Assembly: GCF_000943555.1 (NCBI RefSeq)
Contig: NZ_JTDV01000005.1
Location: forward strand, 124,001-188,000
Source: Neotamlana nanhaiensis
GTDB lineage: Bacteria > Bacteroidota > Bacteroidia > Flavobacteriales > Flavobacteriaceae
Direction of reading: 5' to 3'
DNA: 64,000 nucleotides
Positions 42,868 to 50,337 of the stretch are shown one piece after another (position 1 is the stretch's first letter; each line of letters starts with the position of its first letter). The notes beneath the pieces were generated by a model. The model was not told the origin of the DNA. It saw nothing but the letters and a program-made list of their open reading frames with translations, and searched no databases. Both the position numbers and the translations under genes were made by a program.

Positions 42868-43932
42868 TTACTTTTTTATGTCAATTTTAAACTCCGCTAC
42901 CTCAATAGGCGCTTTTTCTAATTTATGTAAAACTTCGGGGGTTTTGTTATGCAATAACTGAATGATTCTATGCGGAGCAAAAACGTAACGTTTTTTATAA
43001 ACATCTCCCCATTTTTGAAGGGTTTGCTTGCTGAAAAATCCGCCTTCTTTAAATTCATTTTCCGATTGTACTTCGTCTATTTTCAAAGAAATAGCGTAAG
43101 CCTCTAAAGCGATTTCCTTTTTACCAATACCTTGTAAAATGGCGTGTGTAATTTGATTTTCATCCTTTGCAAAAACGTTGTGAATTGGTCCTAAATCGAT
43201 ACGTTTTATAAGCTTTGGTAATACTTTTGGCAATTTTCTGTCTATAGTATGCGACATCATATCTAGACTCATATCACGATCAGCAACGGTTTTTAAAACC
43301 TCATAAATCTCGGTTTTATAATCGTTAGCATCGTTTCCATCATAATTAAAATACATGAAACAGATAAACGGACGGTTATGCGACACATCGTAAAAACTCC
43401 AACTGGTTACATAATTAGCTTGAGCATCACCTTCATTTTTAATAATTTTCCCTTGAACAAAACGATTAAAAATGAACTGTTTTTTAACCGACGAGTAATA
43501 CACAATCGACGCCGCTTGAAATAACTTACTCTGTTTTACAGCCTGCTTTTTGTGCATGAGCGTATGTAAAAACTCAGCTTTTAAATCGTCAATAGGCGTT
43601 AATTTATCCAAATACTCACCACGCAGCTCCAAATCGTTAAACAAATAGCGAAACTCCAAATAATTCGGAAAACCAGAATCGGTTAAATCTACCTTCATAT
43701 TATCTTCCTCGTCATACTTGTACTTTATACGCATCGCATCAATAGAGTACAACAACAAATCGCAATATTGCTTAAAAAGCAACACTTCTTGCTTGTTGCA
43801 AATCGCTTGCCTTTGCACAGCCACAATAAGCTGTTTAAAAGCAAAATCTATCATGTTATGGTAAAATTCGTATTGCTCTTTAGAATCTAAAGTTGCCGAA
43901 TCTAAAGGGGTTACAATTTGGTTTAAAGCCAT
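42868..43932 (-). CDS. Conserved hypothetical protein (354 aa) of the AAA cluster
   Basis: A 354-residue soluble protein. The first 150 residues are helical (DFAFKQLIVAVQRQAICNK) and the middle shows SFYDVSHNRPFICFMYFNYDGND. The C-terminal portion has a hydrophobic RYVFAPHRIIQLLHNK segment. There is no signal peptide and no transmembrane helix. I recognise no domain. It is second in the cluster, 224 bp downstream of the 446-aa coiled-coil gene across an intergenic repeat block, and immediately upstream of the AAA gene. Confidence 0.65.
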   Translation of the reverse strand: MALNQIVTPLDSATLDSKEQYEFYHNMIDFAFKQLIVAVQRQAICNKQEVLLFKQYCDLLLYSIDAMRIKYKYDEEDNMKVDLTDSGFPNYLEFRYLFNDLELRGEYLDKLTPIDDLKAEFLHTLMHKKQAVKQSKLFQAASIVYYSSVKKQFIFNRFVQGKIIKNEGDAQANYVTSWSFYDVSHNRPFICFMYFNYDGNDANDYKTEIYEVLKTVADRDMSLDMMSHTIDRKLPKVLPKLIKRIDLGPIHNVFAKDENQITHAILQGIGKKEIALEAYAISLKIDEVQSENEFKEGGFFSKQTLQKWGDVYKKRYVFAPHRIIQLLHNKTPEVLHKLEKAPIEVAEFKIDIKK

Positions 43933-43969
43933 TAAAAAGTATTCCTTTTAATTTTTATTTAATGCATAT

Positions 43970-44087
43970 TTTGGGCGTTACCCTAAAGGGTCGGGCTTTT
44001 CGCTATATCTTTTTATGTGTTCTCGATATAATGCTACGCATCACTCGAACAAACATAAAAAGGATGCCGCTTCAATCCCTAACGCAA
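43970..44087. repeat. Large dispersed flavobacterial palindrome
   Basis: The block begins TTGGGCGTTACCCTAAAGGG and ends GGATGCCGCTTCAATCCC with TAACGCAA. Inside, TCTTTTTATGTGTTCTCGA pairs imperfectly with its inverse TCGAACAAACATAAAAAGGA. I recognise this sequence type from many flavobacterial chromosomes, usually between genes. It sits in the gap between cluster genes. Confidence 0.7.
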
Positions 44088-44119
44088 AGACAAGTTAATT
44101 TAAACGTGGCAATAAATAA

Positions 44120-44158
44120 TTAAGAGATTGCCAAGTCGTACCTCCTCGCAATGACGTT
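44120..44158. repeat. Dispersed repeat with ATTGCCAAGTCGTACCTCC core
   Basis: This is the common GAGATTGCCAAGTCGTACCTCCTCGCAATGACG type of repeat, reading inverted as GTCATTGCGAGG. It overlaps the last bases of the 446-aa gene at 44157. The short pair ATTGC/GCAAT is visible at its ends. Confidence 0.65.
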
Positions 44159-45497
44159 AACTTAATAAATCATCGTCGGTTGCAGTTGGTTTTGGTTTTC
44201 CAACGGGTTCGCTATCGCCAGAAGGTTTTGTAGCATCCGCTTTATAGTAATCTTCAAAAATTTCTTTCATATCGATACCGTAGCGCTCAGCAAAATTCTT
44301 TTGTATTTCGCCATCTTTAGCACGAATTTCTTGTAACGCTTCAGCATAACTGCTGTAAACACCATTCATCACTTTTTCGTGTACTGGAATGTTGTCCATC
44401 ATTTCCTGACGCGCTTTAGCACTTGCCGTATGCATTGATGCTAAAGTTTGACCAATGTGCTCATCGGTTTTCACACCTAAATGCTCTAAAATAGCAGCAA
44501 ACTCTTGGTCGGTTCTCGCCTTTAAAGCTACCACATAACCATCGTAATATTTCAAACGCTCTTCGGTATCACTTTTTAATTTCGCACGATGCGTTTGTAA
44601 ATTACTACGTAACGAGGTTAATACTTTAATTGTTAAATTATGTTTGTGTACAAAGCTATCTTTACTGGCAGCTAACGTGGTGTAGGCATTTTTTAAACCT
44701 TCAAGCTCTTCAACTTTTTGCTCAAGTTCTGTAACTTTACCAATGGCTTGCGCATAATCGGCCGATTGTTTATCGGCTATATCTTCAAGTTCTTGACGCG
44801 CTTGTTTTAACAATGCATATTGCTCTTCAAGCTTCACTTCAACTTCTTTTTTCTTCTCTAAAGCCTTTGTGTGATTTTTAGTCGCTTCAACAATGGCATC
44901 TTGCAGCTTATCTTCTACTTCTTTAATTTCAACCTCACGATCTTTCAAGCGTTTTACAGCAGCTTGCGATTTGTATGATAACTCGCTTAACAAGGTTTGT
45001 ACATCGGCACTTTCAATACGCTCTTGAAACATCGCTTTTGCTTTATTATCGGCAGCAGCACGTGTTTTTTCGGCAACAGATAAGGCTTCTTGCGCTTTTG
45101 CTATTTTACTTTTTCTTCCCCAAAGGTTATTCCACCACGTGTCTGGTTTCGCTTCGGCATCTTCAAGTTCAATTTTAGCACGCTCTAGGGCTTTTTGCGC
45201 ATCGTCTATAACTTTTTGCTCGGTAGCATTTAATGATGAAAATTTTTCGAAAATAATACCTACTTCATCCTGATAATCGGTTAAATCCTTTATCGCATCA
45301 AGAAGCGTAGTTCTATCCTTTTCGGCCATATGTACCACATCATCAAGCGTGGCATTTAGTATTTTTTGGCGTACTTCTGGATCGTCTTCTTGCGATAGTT
45401 TAGATTTCATAGTGTCAATGGCTTTTCCCCAATTAACATCTACTTTTTCGGTTTTTTCGTTGGAAGAGGTCTCTAATAAATCAAAATCATCAGACAT
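44157..45497 (-). CDS. Acidic coiled-coil protein (446 aa), first gene of AAA cluster
   Basis: A 446-residue soluble protein dominated by coiled coils (about 110-290 and 300-340) rich in Ala, Glu, Lys and Leu. A tryptophan-rich insert, TWWNNLWGRKSKIAKAQ, lies near residue 125. The C-terminal tail is Pro/Asp-rich (GKPKPTATDDDLLS). It begins MSDDFDLLETSSNEKTEK. I recognise no family. Being first in the run and highly coiled, it might be a scaffold or adaptor for the AAA ATPase two genes downstream. Confidence 0.65.
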   Translation of the reverse strand: MSDDFDLLETSSNEKTEKVDVNWGKAIDTMKSKLSQEDDPEVRQKILNATLDDVVHMAEKDRTTLLDAIKDLTDYQDEVGIIFEKFSSLNATEQKVIDDAQKALERAKIELEDAEAKPDTWWNNLWGRKSKIAKAQEALSVAEKTRAAADNKAKAMFQERIESADVQTLLSELSYKSQAAVKRLKDREVEIKEVEDKLQDAIVEATKNHTKALEKKKEVEVKLEEQYALLKQARQELEDIADKQSADYAQAIGKVTELEQKVEELEGLKNAYTTLAASKDSFVHKHNLTIKVLTSLRSNLQTHRAKLKSDTEERLKYYDGYVVALKARTDQEFAAILEHLGVKTDEHIGQTLASMHTASAKARQEMMDNIPVHEKVMNGVYSSYAEALQEIRAKDGEIQKNFAERYGIDMKEIFEDYYKADATKPSGDSEPVGKPKPTATDDDLLS

Positions 45498-45709
45498 AGT
45501 AATGGTTAGTGTTTAAGTTGAACAATTTTACTGACAAGCAATTTCGATAAAAAAAATGGTTTCTAAAAGTAAAAGAAAGTTAAGTTTTTGTGTTTTCGAT
45601 TATTGCTTACACTTGTTAGTATATCAAATTTTAAAAATGTTACATTTAACAAAAAGATAGGTGTTTTATAATTAGGTATTTCTACTTTTACCTTAACAAT
45701 TTAGTTTTA

Positions 45710-46390
45710 ATGAATTTACAAGCCCACTACCTTTCCCTTTATAACCATGCCATTTCAGTATATAAAAATGACACCTACGAGGTTGACAATAATATTGATT
45801 CTGAATTAGATAATCGTTACGGTATTACTTTACTAATTAGGCCTCCAAAAGAAATTAAGGCACAAATTTCTAGCTTCTTAAACGACCTAAAACGCATTGA
45901 ATCAAACCAGTATTTTTATCCTGAAACCGATATTCATATTACCGTAATGTCAATAATTTCGTGCTATAATGACTTTAATCTTTCTAATATAAATTTAGAA
46001 GAATACATTGCCATAATTGAAAAAAGCTTAGTTGACATCGCTTCTTTTAATATTCAATTTAAAGGGCTTACCGCGTCTCCTTCCTGCTTAATGATTCAAG
46101 GTTTTTTAGACGATAACACACTAAAACTTATAAGAAACAACTTAAGAAATCATTTCAAAAACAGCAATTTAGAACACTCTATTGATAAACGATATGCCAT
46201 ACAAACAGCGCACTCAACAATTTTTAGACTAAGACATAATTTTAACAATAAAACCGATTTTATTAACAAAATTGAAACTTATAAAACTCACAATTTTGGT
46301 AAATTTACTGTAAATCAACTAGAATTAGTGTATAACGATTGGTATCAACGCGATGCTAAAGTGAAAACCTTACACTGTTTTAAACTCTAA
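45710..46390 (+). CDS. 2H phosphoesterase (2'-5' RNA ligase-like)
   Basis: A 226-residue protein of the 2H phosphoesterase superfamily. The two signature H-x-T/S motifs are H76-T78 in DIHITVM and H168-T170 in AHSTIFR. Family members cleave or form 2',5'-linked or cyclic phosphates, including tRNA intermediates and cyclic nucleotides; no substrate is assigned here. It is soluble. The gene precedes the MBL-fold lipoprotein gene by 22 bp, so the two are possibly one unit. Confidence 0.82.
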   Translation: MNLQAHYLSLYNHAISVYKNDTYEVDNNIDSELDNRYGITLLIRPPKEIKAQISSFLNDLKRIESNQYFYPETDIHITVMSIISCYNDFNLSNINLEEYIAIIEKSLVDIASFNIQFKGLTASPSCLMIQGFLDDNTLKLIRNNLRNHFKNSNLEHSIDKRYAIQTAHSTIFRLRHNFNNKTDFINKIETYKTHNFGKFTVNQLELVYNDWYQRDAKVKTLHCFKL

Positions 46391-46412
46391 TTTTATAAAT
46401 TCATTGAATAAT

Positions 46413-47180
46413 ATGAAGGCAAAAATTACCTTAATTTTACTAACCGCTTTATTTTTAAGTTGTAAACAGTCGAAAAAAACACCATTAATTTCTGAAGTAA
46501 GAACAGAAACTCCAGTAACTCCTGAATTAAAAATTACACCCATAGAACATGCGAGTACTGTTATTGTTTATGGCGATACATCAATATTTCTTGATCCAAC
46601 GGGTGATGCATTGAAATATCAATCTTTTAAATCTCCAGATTTTATTGTTATTACAGATATTCATGGCGATCATTTAAGTTTAGAAACTTTAAAAGCGCTC
46701 GATTTATCAGAAACCACCATAATTGCACCTTTAGCTGTTGCTGAAAAACTTCCAAAAGGATTACAGGTTAAAACAATAAACAATGGCGAAATACAAGATT
46801 TTGAAACGTTTAAAATTGAAGCTATCCCGATGTATAATTTACGCGAAGAGGCTTTAAAATTTCATAGTAAAGGTCGCGGTAATGGTTATGTATTTACTTT
46901 TGGTGACGAACGTGTTTATTTTTCGGGTGATACAGAAGATATCCCAGAAATGCGTGCTTTAAAAAATATAGATAAAGCTTTTGTTTGTATGAACTTACCA
47001 TACACTATGACAGTTGAAAGTGCAGCAAGCGCTGTTTTAGAATTTAAGCCTAAGGAGGTGTTCCCATATCATTTTAGAGGCTCTAATGGTTTTAGCGATG
47101 TTGAAAAATTTAAAACCATTGTTACCGAAGATAATACTAATATTAAAGTAACTATTTTAGATTGGTACCCAAAACCATAA
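46413..47180 (+). CDS. MBL-fold metallohydrolase lipoprotein (UlaG-like)
   Basis: A 255-residue protein from ATG 46413 (an in-frame TTG at 46404 is less likely). The N-terminus is a lipoprotein signal with lipobox LFLSC (C17), so it is probably anchored in the outer or inner membrane. The core is a metallo-beta-lactamase fold: HASTVIVYGDTSIFLDP, the metal motif DIHGDHLS and SGDTEDIPEM, and YHFRGS near the end, which is the UlaG/RomA-like hydrolase pattern. It may hydrolyse a phosphodiester or lactone; the substrate is unknown. Confidence 0.88.
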   Translation: MKAKITLILLTALFLSCKQSKKTPLISEVRTETPVTPELKITPIEHASTVIVYGDTSIFLDPTGDALKYQSFKSPDFIVITDIHGDHLSLETLKALDLSETTIIAPLAVAEKLPKGLQVKTINNGEIQDFETFKIEAIPMYNLREEALKFHSKGRGNGYVFTFGDERVYFSGDTEDIPEMRALKNIDKAFVCMNLPYTMTVESAASAVLEFKPKEVFPYHFRGSNGFSDVEKFKTIVTEDNTNIKVTILDWYPKP

Positions 47181-47208
47181 AATATTTTTTAACCATAAGA
47201 ATTTATAT

Positions 47209-47216
47209 TATATTTG
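47209..47216 (+). promoter_or_regulatory. Predicted -7 box of the small membrane-protein cluster
   Basis: TATATTTG matches TAnnTTTG and lies 33 bp before the ATG at 47249. It lies outside the MBL gene. Confidence 0.55.
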
Positions 47217-47248
47217 TGTAGCTACAATCCCAAATAGCAACCTACTTT

Positions 47249-47515
47249 ATGCTAATTAACACTATGTTTACGCTAGTTTTTCCTCTTTTTTTTGATAACC
47301 AAATGAGTTTTCTATCAGTTACGCTAATTGTAGTTGGACTTTTTTTTGCAACTCTATTGGTTTTAGGTGTATTAAAATCGTATAAATTAAAGAAGGAAAA
47401 CGACCGACTAGAAGCGCTAAACAATGCTGCTGAAGAAGAAAGTGAAAAACCTTACCGAGATTTTACAGAAGGTCATTTGTATGGTGGTAACCATCAAGAA
47501 CCTAAAAAAGGTTGA
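47249..47515 (+). CDS. Small single-span membrane protein (88 aa)
   Basis: An 88-residue protein with one transmembrane helix (about residues 22-44: LSVTLIVVGLFFATLLVLGVL), followed by the motif LKSYKLKKENDRLEALN and an acidic soluble tail (EEESEKPYRDFTEGHLYGG). A start at 47264 (M6) is possible. It shares the LKxYKLKK motif with the protein at 47739, suggesting duplication. The following gene overlaps its end by 35 bp in another frame. Confidence 0.6.
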   Translation: MLINTMFTLVFPLFFDNQMSFLSVTLIVVGLFFATLLVLGVLKSYKLKKENDRLEALNNAAEEESEKPYRDFTEGHLYGGNHQEPKKG

Positions 47516-47717
47516 TCTATGGATACAATTAGCATTTTTAATATTCTTTCTAATTTTTATTCCCTGTGTCGTTAAAAGCAAACGTTTTATATATATACAC
47601 GAGCACGACGCGGCTATTAGAAAAAAACTTGATAACTTTGAAGAAAACTTAGAAAAAATTGAAGACATTATCTCAAAAAATAATTTTGAACTAAGTAATA
47701 ATCATCTCTATTCCTAA
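47481..47717 (+). CDS. Small single-span membrane protein (78 aa), overlapping start
   Basis: A 78-residue protein whose best start is ATG 47481 (MVVTIKNLKK), because the longer version beginning at 47424 would lie far inside the previous gene. One transmembrane helix (about residues 14-32) is followed by a charged helix ending LENIEDIISKNN-like. It overlaps the end of the 88-aa gene by 35 bp. No family is recognised. Confidence 0.45.
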   Translation: MVVTIKNLKKVDLWIQLAFLIFFLIFIPCVVKSKRFIYIHEHDAAIRKKLDNFEENLEKIEDIISKNNFELSNNHLYS

Positions 47718-47738
47718 AAAATATAAAAGCATTTAGAC

Positions 47739-47948
47739 ATGACAATAATTTTATCTTTACTTCAGGATTTGAATACACTTGAAAAATTGAACACTTTAAA
47801 TCACACCAATAATTTAGGAACTATTATTAGCATTTTATCTGTAGTAACCGTTACTTTAATAGCCTTACTTGTTATAAACTTATTAAAAGTTTACAAACTT
47901 AAAAAACAATTAAAAGTATTAAAATTAAAACTTGAAATAAACAAATAA
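47739..47948 (+). CDS. Small single-span membrane protein (69 aa), paralogue of 47249
   Basis: A 69-residue protein with a transmembrane helix at about residues 28-50 (IISILSVVTVTLIALLVINLL) and the tail VYKLKKQLKVLKLKLEINK. The LLKVYKLKKQ junction resembles LKSYKLKK of the 88-aa protein. It ends close to a large inverted repeat at 47957-48082. Confidence 0.55.
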   Translation: MTIILSLLQDLNTLEKLNTLNHTNNLGTIISILSVVTVTLIALLVINLLKVYKLKKQLKVLKLKLEINK

Positions 47949-47956
47949 AAAAAGAA

Positions 47957-48082
47957 CCTGTCTAAAAAGTGTAAAATCTGTCATTCTGAATTTATTTCAG
48001 AATCTTAAAAAATAGATTTTCAAAACACATTAGAATCTGAAACAAGTTCAGATTGACAACAATGTGACTTTTTAGACAGGCT
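47957..48082. repeat. Large inverted repeat between convergent genes (MITE/terminator-like)
   Basis: Outer arms AACCTGTCTAAAAAGT and ACTTTTTAGACAGG-type (inverse complements) flank a core of GTCATTCTGAATTTATTTCAGAATC and its partner GAATCTGAAACAAGTTCAGATTGACAA. The 126-bp element has no coding capacity. It sits between the small membrane-protein gene and ettA and may terminate transcription from both sides. Confidence 0.75.
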
Positions 48083-48090
48083 TTATTTAT

Positions 48091-49782
48091 TTATCGCACT
48101 AATTTTTTATACTTTATTCTTTTAGGCATTACATCGCCTCCAAGACGTTTCTTTTTATTTTCTTCGTAATCACTAAAACTCCCCTCGAAGAAATACACTT
48201 GACTATCGCCTTCAAACGCTAAAATATGCGTACAAATTCTATCTAAAAACCAACGGTCGTGGGAGATCACAACTGCACAACCCGCAAAGTTTTCTAAACC
48301 TTCTTCTAGGGCTCTTAAAGTATTAACATCAAGGTCATTTGTTGGCTCATCAAGTAATAATACGTTACCTTCTTCTTTTAATGTCATAGCCAAATGCAAA
48401 CGGTTACGCTCACCACCTGAAAGCAGGCTAACCTTTTTGTTTTGCTCACTCCCAGAGAAATTAAATCGGCTTAAATATGCTCTTGAATTTACTTGTCGGC
48501 CACCCATCATAACCAATTCTTGTTCATCACTAAAGTTTTGCCAGATGGTTTTCTCGGGATCGATGTTAGAGTGACTTTGGTCTACGTAAGCTATTTTTGC
48601 AGTTTCCCCCACTTCAAAAGCACCTTTATCTGGTGTTTCTTCACCCATAATCATTCTAAAAATAGTGGTTTTACCGGCACCGTTTGGTCCAATAATACCA
48701 ACTATTCCTGCTTGAGGCAGGTTAAAGTTTAAATCTTCGTACAACAATTTATCACCATACCCTTTACTTACGCCTTTAGCTTCAATAACGTTAGTTCCTA
48801 AACGTGGGCCGTTAGGAATATAAATTTCCAGCTTTTCGTCAAGTTGTTTTTGGTCTTGGCTTAATAATTTATCGTAATTCTTTAAACGTGCTTTTTGTTT
48901 AGTTTGACGTCCTTTTGCACCTTGACGTACCCATTCTAGCTCCCGCTCCAATGTTTTTTGACGCTTAGAGGCACTTTTATTTTCTTGTGCTAATCGTTTT
49001 GATTTTTGATCTAACCAAGAAGAATAGTTTCCTTTCCATGGGATACCTTCTCCTCTATCTAACTCTAAAATCCAACCGGCAATATTATCTAAAAAGTAAC
49101 GGTCGTGCGTTACTGCAATTACGGTACCTTTATACTGCGCCAAATGATGCTCTAACCAATGTACCGATTCGGCATCTAAGTGGTTAGTAGGCTCATCTAA
49201 AAGCAATACATCTGGTTCTTTTAAAAGTAAACGACAAAGTGCTACACGGCGGCGCTCTCCACCAGATAAAACCCCTATTTTTTTATCACCATCAGGTGTT
49301 CTTAACGCATCCATGGCAATTTCTAACTTGGTATCGAGTTCCCAAGCATTAGCAGCATCAATTTGATCTTGAAGTTCGGCTTGTCTGTTCATAAGCTTTT
49401 CCATTTTATCTGGATCGCTATACACTTCTTCTAAACCAAACATATCGTTTATTTTATTGTATTCATCAAGGATTGCTACGGTTTCGGCGGCGCCTTCTTT
49501 TACAACTTCTAAAACTGTTTTTTCTTCATCTAATTGTGGTTCTTGCTCTAAATATCCTACCGAATAATCAGAAGAAAATACCACATCGCCTTGGTAATTT
49601 TTATCGACCCCTGCAATAATTTTAAGTAACGTAGATTTACCCGAACCGTTTAAACCTAAAATACCGATTTTAGCTCCATAAAAGAAACTTAAATAAATGT
49701 TTTTAAGAACTGGTGTATTGGCGCTTTGAAACGTTTTTGTAACACCAGACATTGAGAAGATTATTTTTTTATCGTCGCTCAT
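48091..49782 (-). CDS. ettA: ABC-F translational throttle protein EttA
   Basis: A 563-residue ABC-F protein with two ABC cassettes and no membrane spans. Walker A motifs are GLNGSGKST (near residue 40) and GPNGAGKTT, with signature LLSGGERRRVAL in the first and LLSGGERNRLHL in the second, and the linker KSKRLAQENKSASKRQKTLERELEW between them that contacts the ribosome. The length and arm insertion match EttA, which gates ribosomes in response to the ATP/ADP ratio. It begins 71 bp from the CAL67264 gene end. Confidence 0.95.
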   Translation of the reverse strand: MSDDKKIIFSMSGVTKTFQSANTPVLKNIYLSFFYGAKIGILGLNGSGKSTLLKIIAGVDKNYQGDVVFSSDYSVGYLEQEPQLDEEKTVLEVVKEGAAETVAILDEYNKINDMFGLEEVYSDPDKMEKLMNRQAELQDQIDAANAWELDTKLEIAMDALRTPDGDKKIGVLSGGERRRVALCRLLLKEPDVLLLDEPTNHLDAESVHWLEHHLAQYKGTVIAVTHDRYFLDNIAGWILELDRGEGIPWKGNYSSWLDQKSKRLAQENKSASKRQKTLERELEWVRQGAKGRQTKQKARLKNYDKLLSQDQKQLDEKLEIYIPNGPRLGTNVIEAKGVSKGYGDKLLYEDLNFNLPQAGIVGIIGPNGAGKTTIFRMIMGEETPDKGAFEVGETAKIAYVDQSHSNIDPEKTIWQNFSDEQELVMMGGRQVNSRAYLSRFNFSGSEQNKKVSLLSGGERNRLHLAMTLKEEGNVLLLDEPTNDLDVNTLRALEEGLENFAGCAVVISHDRWFLDRICTHILAFEGDSQVYFFEGSFSDYEENKKKRLGGDVMPKRIKYKKLVR

Positions 49783-49853
49783 ATTTTAAATAATGAAAAA
49801 ATTAATGGTGAGTTTTGAGTTTTAAACTCATTTGATGGTTTTAAATAATAATT

Positions 49854-50036
49854 TTAAACGCGTCCTTTTAAAGCGTTAAAGACCCAAGCTATAGCTAAAA
49901 ATCCTATTCCAACAGATGCAAATCCCCATCCGGCAATCTCATCGTACCTAAAAGCGCCAAGTGCAATTAATGTTAACCCTTCAAAAATCATAATCCATGT
50001 AGCCCATGCTAACACGGTATTTTTATTCATCGCCAT
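49854..50036 (-). CDS. CAL67264 family membrane protein
   Basis: A 60-residue protein with two close transmembrane helices (about residues 9-25 and 35-55) and the family sequence KNTVLAWATWIMIFEGLTLI together with DEIAGWGFASVGIGF and a C-terminal NALKGRV. This short membrane protein family is conserved in Flavobacteriaceae and has no known function. It is upstream of ettA on the same strand. Confidence 0.9.
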   Translation of the reverse strand: MAMNKNTVLAWATWIMIFEGLTLIALGAFRYDEIAGWGFASVGIGFLAIAWVFNALKGRV

Positions 50037-50337
50037 TTTGTGTTAATTATTTAGTTAAGAATACAAATATCGCTTTTTAAGTAAAAAATTCAATTAAAAA
50101 CCGCTGTTTTTTAAGAATTGCTTCCATTAGCCATATTGTATTTCAACTAAAACAGCTTCAATTCTCCACGTATCTTTATTTTTAATCACATAAAAAACAA
50201 CCTGACATTTTATGTATTTAATAAACATTTAAAGCTTTATTCGTAATATTTCAAATTAACTTTTTATTAGCAATTTTAATTCTTAAAAACACCTTTTTAG
50301 AGCTAATTTTGTCGTTTAATTTTTTTCAAGTTAAACT
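50037..50337. other. 301-bp divergent region with MFS promoter and a small ORF
   Basis: The plus strand carries TAATTTTG at 50304-50311, a -7 box for the MFS gene. On the minus strand a 33-codon reading frame (50228-50127) encodes a peptide ending DTWRIEAVLVEIQYG; its composition looks coding, but it is short and has no known relative here. Otherwise the stretch is AT-rich and blank. Confidence 0.4.

Noticed and set aside
47417-47668. Minus-strand frame opposite the small membrane proteins
   Set aside because: It is explained as antisense to the plus-strand small genes, and no promoter or terminator supports it.
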